A stretch of 64,000 bases of DNA from Bostrychus sinensis (lineage: Eukaryota > Chordata > Actinopteri > Gobiiformes > Eleotridae): the NCBI GenBank assembly GCA_020698575.1, contig CM036244.1:1287501-1351500 (forward strand), in the 5' to 3' direction. A program made the translations under genes and the position numbers. Below are positions 60,595 to 64,000 of the stretch, in pieces (position 1 is the stretch's first letter; every line of letters starts with the position of its first letter). Under the pieces are notes generated by a model. It did no database searches. It was not told the origin of the DNA and saw only the letters and a list, made by a program, of their open reading frames with translations.

Positions 60595-63027
60595 CAGTAG
60601 TAGTTGTAGTAGTAGTAGTAGTAGTAGCAGCAGTAGTAGTTGTAGTAGTAGTAGTAGTAGCAGTAGGAGTAGAAGTAGTAGTAGTAGTAGTAGCAGTAGT
60701 AGCAGTAGTAGTAGTAGTAGTCTGTGTACTTAATCATTGACATTTTAGCTTTTATATAACTTGCATCAGTAAAGCCTCTGCAGATCCATTTGTTTCCTCT
60801 TTAATAACAAAACCTAATCCTGTTTGAGGGCCATTTATCTCAGAGTCTCAGTGAGGGGCCCCTGTACGGCCCCTGTGCGGCCCCTGTACGAGGCAGCAGT
60901 GAGGATTTCGCATGGCACGGCGCCCCCTGTGGTTCAGACACGAGTGTTACACGGCGATAAACTCACCCTCCGTTTGGATCTGCGCGGCTCCAGCCTCAGC
61001 TCCGAGCTTTTGTTCAGCGTCGTTAATCTCCTGGAGTAATAAAACAGAGGAGGAGGAGAAAGGAGGAGAGAGGAGGAGGTGGGGTTAGACTCAGAGGAGC
61101 AGTGAAGAGCAGAACTAAAGGGGGCCCAAGAACTTCACCTGAGGAGATAAACTCTGGGGGTCCACAGTCTGAGGTTAATCAGAGCTAAAGGCTAACATGA
61201 GCCAGGAAGCACTGTAGGGTAATGCTAATACATGTTTATTCTGCACATTTATTTATCAGTGACTATAGAGCAGTGGTTCTCAAACTGTGGTACAGGTCCC
61301 ACTGGTGGTACTCAGGAGTCTTAAAGTGAAAATTTAGTCCTTCTTTGTGCTGATTTAGTCCTAATTTATTCTTGATTTAGTCCTAATGTTATTTCTGGAT
61401 TAGTCCTGGTTTAGTCCTGGCTTGGTCTTTTAGTTCTTGTTTAGTCCTAGATTAGTCCTGGGCAGTGCTTAATTTGTAAATAAAACAATTGTGTTTTGAC
61501 ACCAGAGTCCATAAGGCCAACACTGATACCAGAAAGTAAACACAACACAATGCATAGGTGTACACAAATACCAAAATACCAAGCAATCAGGGGTGCATGC
61601 TGGATTTTTCTTGAAGGTACGCACAGAGCCGGACACAAACACTGGCCCATCACACATGCACATATCAGCTTCTTATAATTAATCAGACTATTGTAATTTA
61701 TATCCTACCAGTTTTTACTCAGCAATTTCTTCAGTGGGCTGTATACAGAGCGGCGCATAAACATCACAACCTGATGTAATGACACTGTTCCACTCCAGTG
61801 TACGTTTGTCTGATTGAGACATCAGCTGCTACACATGATTACTGCGCTTCTGTAGAGTTGCTTGTGTCATACTGTGTGCGGCCACCAGACAGAACCACTC
61901 AAAAACACCTAAAACACAGTAGACTCAGAGCAGACAGAGCTCTGCAGCCTGTGGTCTGTATAAACAAAGTCTAGACTGGGAAAAGGGAGCACACGGCAGC
62001 TGTAAGCTTTCAGAATCATGTTTCTCCTTTTGCTTTCGCTTCTTTTTAGTGACTGCTGTGGAGCACGCAGCCTTTCACGGCTCTCTGTGACCCTTAGCTT
62101 ACAGATGCATTTAAGTAAAAGAACAAACTGCTGTGGCTTTATGTCCCGTGCGCACAGGGGAGCAGCACATGGGGGCCCATTGCGTTAGGTTTCCCTGTGT
62201 AACTATGGCTATATAATCCTGGATTACACCTAGTGGTCCTTGTTTAGTCCGCGATTACGTATACCTGTTTTTTGTTTTTCCTCTGTATAATCTTGGTATA
62301 GCCCTGATTCATTAATTTTCTACCACTTATTCCCATTAGGGTTCACGGGTGACTGGAGCCTATCCCAGTAAATTTGGGAAATGGGCGGGGTACACCCTGG
62401 ACAGGGGCCAGCTTGGCAGGGCTGACACAGAGACAAACTTCCACTCTCACATTCATTAGGGGACATTTAGAGTCACCAATTCACCAACACATGCATGTCT
62501 TTGCACGGTGGGAGGAAGCCGGAGAGAACCCACGGTAACACGGGGAGGACCTGCAGAGAGTTCGTGTGATGGTCGGCCCGGGGCTCAAACCCACAATCTT
62601 CTTGCTGGGAGGCGAGAACTCTAACCGCTCTGCCACCGTGCACCCCAGTCCTGATTTAGTCCTGGTATAATCCTGGATTATACATGGTATAGGCTTGGTA
62701 TAGTCCTTGTTTAGTCCTGGTTTAGTCCTGGTTTAGCAGTCCTGAGTACTGCCACCATTGTTCCAGTATAAAGTGTGTTTTTTTGTTACCTGCAGAGTGA
62801 ATCGACAGCGTCTTTGTCCAGGAAACCATGGTCCTGCTTGGCCCAGTCCAGGTCCACAGGAAACTGACCCTCTGCAGCAAACACCAAACACCAAACTCTC
62901 AAATCCTCTTCACAACATTATCTTTTCATCAAATTTTTATTATTGGTTTATTTACCTCTGAATAGCTGCACGTACTGAGGAAACCCCGCCGCTCTCAGCC
63001 AATCACAGGCCTCCCTGGCTTCAATCT
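36431..63027 (-). CDS. stard8: DLC-family RhoGAP with SAM and START domains (STARD8/DLC3-like), 16 exons, 5' end outside window
   Basis: The protein is predicted to inactivate Rho GTPases at focal adhesions. Coding segments, 5' to 3', are 63027-62956, 62871-62790, 61030-60967, 56463-55988, 55679-55466, 54538-54170, 53686-53436, 53278-53105, 46943-46784, 43739-43541, 42715-42505, 39738-39624, 39549-39319, 38132-37903, 37423-37253 and 36539-36431. They sum to 3128 nt, about 1041 residues, with every junction in phase and GT-AG. In order: SAM (about 1-70), a Ser-rich linker with HKPGTFP, LSLYDNI (tensin-type motif) and the LD-like helix LDTVLERISDLQQLV (talin/FAK-type motif), RhoGAP (about 583-757) with the Arg finger in VGVFRKSGVKSR, and START (about 800-1030). 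HGFLD in the SAM domain and FGVP, SLLKLTALMDKH resemble STARD8 more than DLC1 or STARD13. The paralogue choice is likely, not certain. Confidence 0.92.
36572..37247 (-). repeat. 11-bp minisatellite filling stard8 last intron
   Basis: AGTCCTGGTTT units with GCTTAGTCC, GGTCC and TTCAGTCC variants occupy nearly all of the 713-bp intron between 36540 and 37252. Confidence 0.95.
37253..37423 (-). CDS. stard8: stard8 exon, START domain
   Basis: It encodes SWQPDPSCGPLHVSSLSIPH and later CLYLLEPTGDKKTRLTHLCS, matching the YLxEPCGxxxSRLTHIC stretch of the family. The donor gtaaga is followed at once by the 11-bp array. Confidence 0.94.
37446..37897 (-). repeat. 11-bp minisatellite filling a stard8 intron
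   Basis: AGTCCTGGTTT and AGACCTGGTTT units occupy nearly the whole 479-bp intron and reach within a few bases of the donor at 37902. Confidence 0.95.
37903..38132 (-). CDS. stard8: stard8 exon, START domain
   Basis: It encodes YPDLCPVPLWRASLDLDVPP, PVVLQRILSERAQFDPRL and DSDLYQYEIQSQG. The LW(R/K)AS..VPPxVVLxR(I/V)LxER block is the START signature of the DLC family. The acceptor ctgtag was chosen to keep phase with the previous exon. Confidence 0.93.
38164..39266 (+). repeat. 11-bp minisatellite, orientation flipped, in a stard8 intron
   Basis: GACTAAACCAG units with TAATGTAGGAC variants fill the intron at 38133-39318. The orientation is opposite to that in the next two introns of the gene. 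Confidence 0.95.
39267..39318 (+). repeat. AGT/AGC trinucleotide repeat at a stard8 donor
   Basis: GTAGTAGCAGTAGTAC-type repeat lying between the 11-bp array and the exon donor at 39318. Confidence 0.85.
39319..39549 (-). CDS. stard8: stard8 exon, divergent START N-terminus
   Basis: A 77-codon exon, phase 0 at both ends. The end reads LQRNTQQLLKLSRDQDQTWT and TPDGLQLDYRK, where the family has the first START strands. The first 35 codons are Pro-rich and show no family match. The donor gtacta opens directly into an AGT-rich array. Confidence 0.8.
39624..39738 (-). CDS. stard8: stard8 exon between RhoGAP and START
   Basis: It encodes PGHRKYSLGRPDQRDLSENL then AATQGLAHMISEAPRLFQ, the linker that matches human STARD8 GRPxxRDLSxNxAATQGLxHMI. 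Confidence 0.94.
39813..42433 (+). repeat. 11-bp minisatellite with long higher-order duplications in a stard8 intron
   Basis: GACTAAACCAG units with TTTAAACCAG, GGCTAAACCAG, ACTAGG and ACCACG variants. The marker ATAAACCACGG at 40471 recurs at 41021 (550 bp, 50 units). The AATGAGGAC marker at 41441 recurs at 42177 (736 bp). The array makes up most of the intron at 39739-42504. Confidence 0.95.
42505..42715 (-). CDS. stard8: stard8 exon, RhoGAP end
   Basis: It encodes FPQEQQLGAVQAAILLLPDE, then NREALRTLLHFLF and MTATNIAVCLAPSLFHL. NxxVCLAPS(L/I)F is the last conserved RhoGAP motif. The donor is gtaacc. Confidence 0.95.
42803..43377 (+). repeat. Degenerate 11-bp family array with longer period
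   Basis: Related units with inserted GGTTTGTTCAGGCCTAA and GGACCAAACTAGGCC segments repeat every 90-120 bp. It lies in the stard8 intron at 42716-43540. Confidence 0.85.
43541..43739 (-). CDS. stard8: stard8 exon, RhoGAP core with Arg finger
   Basis: It encodes VGVFRKSGVKSRIQSLRDQL, then CAFDVADLVKQYFRDLPEPV and LTETFLHIYQ. The catalytic Arg is in FRKSG and the KxYxRDLPEP motif is intact, so GAP activity should be retained. The acceptor abuts the 35-bp array. Confidence 0.96.
43758..45190 (-). repeat. 35-bp minisatellite at a stard8 acceptor
   Basis: The 35-bp unit on plus contains AAACACAGAGGACAAACTGA followed by GGAACGTAGACTGAG, with variants GAGTGACACAGGCCAAG and GCAATGCAG. On the gene's sense strand it is pyrimidine-rich and ends about 19 bases before the exon at 43739. 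Long open frames (VFLSLRSSVC-type) are repeat artefacts. Confidence 0.95.
45361..46764 (-). repeat. Trinucleotide array (ACT/GCT/ACA/ATT) in a stard8 intron
   Basis: About 1.4 kb of pure triplets. Blocks such as GCTACTGCTACTACTACT recur in the same order several times, showing duplications larger than the triplet. It ends about 20 bases from the donor at 46783. Confidence 0.95.
46784..46943 (-). CDS. stard8: stard8 exon, RhoGAP start
   Basis: It encodes TVPKPQRKTKVPEVKGRRVF then GVPLLVNMQQTGEPLPPGVL and LRNECLQQ. FGVPL is the RhoGAP entry motif. The donor is followed within a few bases by the trinucleotide array. Confidence 0.95.
47266..48002. mobile_element. TIR element with perfect 28-bp ends and duplicated left end
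   Basis: A 28-bp left end (47438-47465, starting ACGGTGGCCCAGAAGTGC) is exactly complemented at 47974-48001. A partial extra left end sits at 47267-47282, followed by an inserted fish repeat (CCATCCATCCATCTTCTTCC, 47282-47437). GTAAAT flanks both outer sides. The interior is very A/T-rich with degenerate TTTGTTAATTTG units. Non-autonomous. Confidence 0.75.
48060..48560. repeat. Dispersed fish repeat, two tandem-like copies
   Basis: GTAGCCACAGCTGCCCTGGG occurs near 48119 and again near 48462, each followed by CAGACTGAC and a similar GC-rich tail ending in CGACCACCAT. The copies are about 345 bp apart. Confidence 0.7.
49960..50384. mobile_element. TIR element (GGTGTAA / TTACACC), most complete of three copies
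   Basis: It starts GGGTGTAATGATC and ends GTATCGTTACACC, with CCTCAG on both sides as a possible target duplication. The interior contains GCGGCCGGGGTTGGTTATGT and CGATACGATTCGATAC. No transposase. Confidence 0.65.
52508..52885. mobile_element. TIR element copy, inverted and truncated
   Basis: It starts GGTGTAACGATACAGTAACTG and runs in the opposite orientation to 49960-50384. It shares the GGACATAATCAACCCCGGCC segment and is cut before the far end. Confidence 0.6.
53105..53278 (-). CDS. stard8: stard8 exon before the RhoGAP domain
   Basis: It encodes VKRALSWSSESSPG, then LALLQKLSLLKLTALMDKHS and RQGWSW. The LLxLTAxMxKH and GW(S/V)W blocks are conserved in the family. The donor gtcagt at 53104 gives W-T-V-P-K with the next exon; using the nearby gtatga would break phase. 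Confidence 0.92.
53436..53686 (-). CDS. stard8: stard8 exon with LD-like motif
   Basis: It encodes VSRLLGSDDVFSALDTVLER then ISDLQQLVSSWTEDFSEED. This matches the LD-type helix by which DLC1 binds talin and FAK. An acidic Ser-rich tail follows; the donor gtcaga is used after AGCAG. Confidence 0.92.
53744..54012. mobile_element. TIR element copy, truncated, next to a stard8 exon
   Basis: It begins within the family at GCACCGCGGCCGGGGTTGAT and ends CATCGTTACAGCCCT. It lies 58 bases upstream of the exon ending at 53686. Confidence 0.6.
54170..54538 (-). CDS. stard8: stard8 exon with HKPGTFP and LYDNI motifs
   Basis: It encodes DYINQVNLSHTGAVFEASLG then HKPGTFPSLLPQILDQSFNW, and later HRLSLYDNIQPL. 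HKPGTFP and the S(I/L)YDN motif are DLC-family signatures; the latter is the known tensin SH2-binding site in DLC1. Length is 123 codons, phase 0 at both ends. Confidence 0.93.
54588..55440 (-). repeat. Degenerate 11-bp family array in a stard8 intron
   Basis: AGTCCTGGTTT-related units mixed with CTTTAGACCTGGTTTTAACC and TAGCTCTTGTTT segments form a looser, older-looking array between 54539 and 55465. Confidence 0.85.
55466..55679 (-). CDS. stard8: stard8 exon, Ser-rich linker
   Basis: It encodes PQSGPNTPASSCSSSPQTIS followed by a Ser/Gln/Glu-rich run and SPVTRVRSNSKRGFG. Low complexity, probably disordered. The acceptor is accccag and the donor is gtttgt, in phase with both neighbours. Confidence 0.85.
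55988..56463 (-). CDS. stard8: stard8 exon, acidic and Ser-rich linker
   Basis: It starts GVDSEEDDFCAISPNWTYDR and ends in SLLRKIDKLKLRRTNGGLR, MSGMGLSLESPEEEDG. The first block matches the conserved post-SAM acidic, aromatic motif of the family. The acceptor follows a ttttttag tract and the donor is gtgaga. Confidence 0.93.
56530..56745 (-). mobile_element. High-copy fish repeat fragment
   Basis: CATCTTCTTCCGCTTATTCG at one end and CTTGCTGGGAGGCGAAACTA at the other match parts of 62288-62645. Confidence 0.5.
56873..58693. mobile_element. hAT-like element with 9-bp target duplication and internal minisatellite
   Basis: ATTTCTACT occurs directly before (56864-56872) and after (58694-58702) the element. 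The ends AGGGCTGGGAC and GTCCCACCAGTA are imperfect inverted repeats, and CACGATTAATTAATTACA-type sequence lies inside both ends. A related unoccupied site is at 49084-49125. The interior is dominated by the array at 57268-58436. Confidence 0.8.
57268..58436 (+). repeat. 10/11-bp minisatellite inside the hAT-like element
   Basis: Units AGGAGGTCAC (10 bp) and AGGAGGAGCAC (11 bp) alternate irregularly, with AGAAGGTCAC variants. The plus strand is purine-rich. The 495-codon frame across it is an artefact of stop-free units. Confidence 0.95.
59299..59599 (+). mobile_element. MITE, ACATGTTTAAAT family
   Basis: TTAAAGGAGCTATG at the left and CTGTACCTTTAA at the right. It shares ATAATGTAAACATGTTTAAA with 19450-19688. 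Confidence 0.6.
60486..60720 (+). repeat. GTA trinucleotide array
   Basis: GTAGTAGTAGT with GCA, GTT, GGA and GAA interruptions, about 235 bp, in a stard8 intron. Confidence 0.93.
60967..61030 (-). CDS. stard8: stard8 exon, SAM end
   Basis: A 64-nt exon encoding RLTTLNKSSELRLEPRRSKR and R, with acceptor actccag and donor gtgagt. The RLxTLN motif is shared by all DLC proteins. Confidence 0.9.
61031..62789 (-). other. stard8 intron
   Basis: It has a hAT-type end at 61268 (CAGTGGTTCTCAAACTGTGG), a dispersed repeat at 61880-62200 matching about 600-1060, the high-copy fish repeat at 62288-62645, and scattered single 11-bp units (TAGTCCTGGTT). No exon seen. Confidence 0.5.
62288..62645. mobile_element. 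High-copy fish interspersed repeat
   Basis: GGAGCCTATCCCAG, GGCGGGGTACACCCTGGACA, TTTAGAGTCACCAATTCACC and CGAGAACTCTAACCGCTCTG are phrases of a repeat abundant in fish genomes. Fragments of it also occur at 9455, 21597 and 56530. Class not decided. Confidence 0.6.
62790..62871 (-). CDS. stard8: stard8 exon, SAM domain second half
   Basis: It encodes EGQFPVDLDWAKQDHGFLDK then DAVDSLCR, completing the SAM core. The acceptor is gctgcag and the donor is gtaaca. Phase matches both neighbours. Confidence 0.93.
62956..63027 (-). CDS. stard8: stard8 exon, SAM domain first half
   Basis: The minus-strand acceptor is gttgcag and the donor is gtaaat. The reading is IEAREACDWLRAAGFPQYVQ then LFR, the typical start of the DLC-family SAM domain. 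Upstream exons lie beyond the right edge. Confidence 0.93.
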
Positions 63028-63046
63028 CTGCAACACAGCATCAGAC

Positions 63047-64000
63047 TCTATTACCACTGTTACCTCAGATTCTGTTACCGCAGTTACCTCAGACTCTGTT
63101 ACCGTAGTTCCCTCAGACTCTGTTACCGTAGTTACGTCAGACTCTGTTACCGCAGTCACCTCAGACTCTGTTACCGCAGTTACCTCAGACTCTGTTACCG
63201 CAGTTACCTCAGACTCTGTTACCGCAGTTACCTCAGACTCTGTTACCGCAGTTACCTCAGACTCTGTTACCGTAGTTACGTCGGACTCTGTTACCTCAGT
63301 TACCTCAGACTCTGTTACCGTAGTTACGTCGGACTCTGTTACCGCAGTTACCTCAGACTCTGTTACTGTAGTTACGTCAGACTCTGTTACCGCAGTTACC
63401 TCAGACTCTGTTACCGCCGTTACCTCAGACTCTGTTACCGCAGTTACCTCAGACTCTGTTACCGCAGTCACCTCAGACTCTGTTACCGCAGTCACCTCAG
63501 ACTCTGTTACCGCCGTTACCTTGGACTCTGTTACCACAGTTACCTCGGACTCTGTTACCGCAGTTACCTCAGACTCTGTTACCGCCATTACCTCAGACTC
63601 TGTTACCGCCGTTACCTCAGACTCTGTTACCGCAGTTACCTCAGACTCTGTTACCGCAGTTATCTCAGACTCTGTTACCGTAGTTACGTCGGACTCTGTT
63701 ACCGCAGTTACCTCAGACTCTGTTACCGTAGTTACGTCGGACTCTGTTACCGCAGTTACCTCAGACTCTGTTACCGCCGTTACCTCAGACTCTGTTACCG
63801 CAGTTACCTCAGACTCTGTTACCGCAGTTACCTCAGACTCTGTTACCGCCATTACCTCAGACTCTGTTACCGTAGTTACGTCGGACTCTGTTACCGCAGT
63901 TACCTCAGACTCTGTTACCGTAGTTACGTCGGACTCTGTTACCGCAGTTACCTCAGACTCTGTTACCGCAGTTACCTCAGACTCTGTTACCGCAGTTACC
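63047..64000 (-). repeat. 24-bp minisatellite next to the SAM exon, continuing past the window
   Basis: The unit on plus is CAGACTCTGTTACCGCAGTT followed by ACCT, with GTAGTTACGTCGG variants. Because 24 is a multiple of three, the minus strand stays open with an eight-residue period (TAVTESEV). The frame does not match the adjacent exon, so it is intronic. Confidence 0.93.

Larger units (their letters stand above)
56464..60966 (-). other. stard8 intron
   Basis: It holds the elements and arrays listed at 56530, 56873, 59299 and 60486. 58700-59300 and 59700-60480 are AT-rich with no exon seen. Confidence 0.5.

Noticed and set aside
62995..63852. 285-codon TAVTESEV repeat protein
   Set aside because: An in-frame repeat by virtue of the 24-bp unit, but it overlaps the SAM exon in the wrong frame and lies before its acceptor.

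Overview
This window is vertebrate, almost certainly teleost fish, nuclear DNA. It holds spliced genes with GT-AG introns, many fish-type DNA transposons and LINE fragments, and an exceptional load of minisatellites. By my measured array boundaries about 23 kb of the 64 kb (roughly a third) is tandem repeat. Species cannot be told from the sequence.

Two protein genes are present, arranged tail to tail. The plus-strand gene (246-29130, 5' part outside the window) is cytoplasmic arginyl-tRNA synthetase, rars1. Eight exons could be joined in phase to give the C-terminal 386 residues and the stop codon. The minus-strand gene (63027 down to 36431, 5' part beyond the right edge) is a DLC-family RhoGAP of the SAM-RhoGAP-START type, best matched to STARD8/DLC3. 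Sixteen exons join in perfect phase to give about 1041 residues from the SAM domain to the stop. The genes have unrelated jobs (tRNA charging; Rho inactivation at focal adhesions).

Layout: 1-245 is a pyrimidine-rich minisatellite running into the first visible rars1 acceptor. 246-29130 is rars1, with introns carrying an 11-bp pyrimidine array (1432-3290), a 26-bp array (25098-29019) that runs into the last acceptor, a Tc1-like relic, LINE relics and several terminal-inverted-repeat elements. 29131-36430 is the intergenic interval, dominated by an 11-bp minisatellite (GACTAAACCAG or its complement). 36431-63027 is stard8. Its last introns consist almost wholly of the same 11-bp family, whose orientation flips between introns. 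Other stard8 introns carry 35-bp, 24-bp and trinucleotide arrays and a hAT-like element that itself contains a minisatellite.

The most striking theme is that arrays start at functional gene landmarks: next to splice sites, and at the stop codon of both genes, where the repeat unit contains a copy of the coding end. The stard8 3' end, including its poly(A) signal, is also duplicated on either side of a 3.7 kb array. No new protein system was found; the long open frames inside arrays are artefacts of stop-free repeat units.
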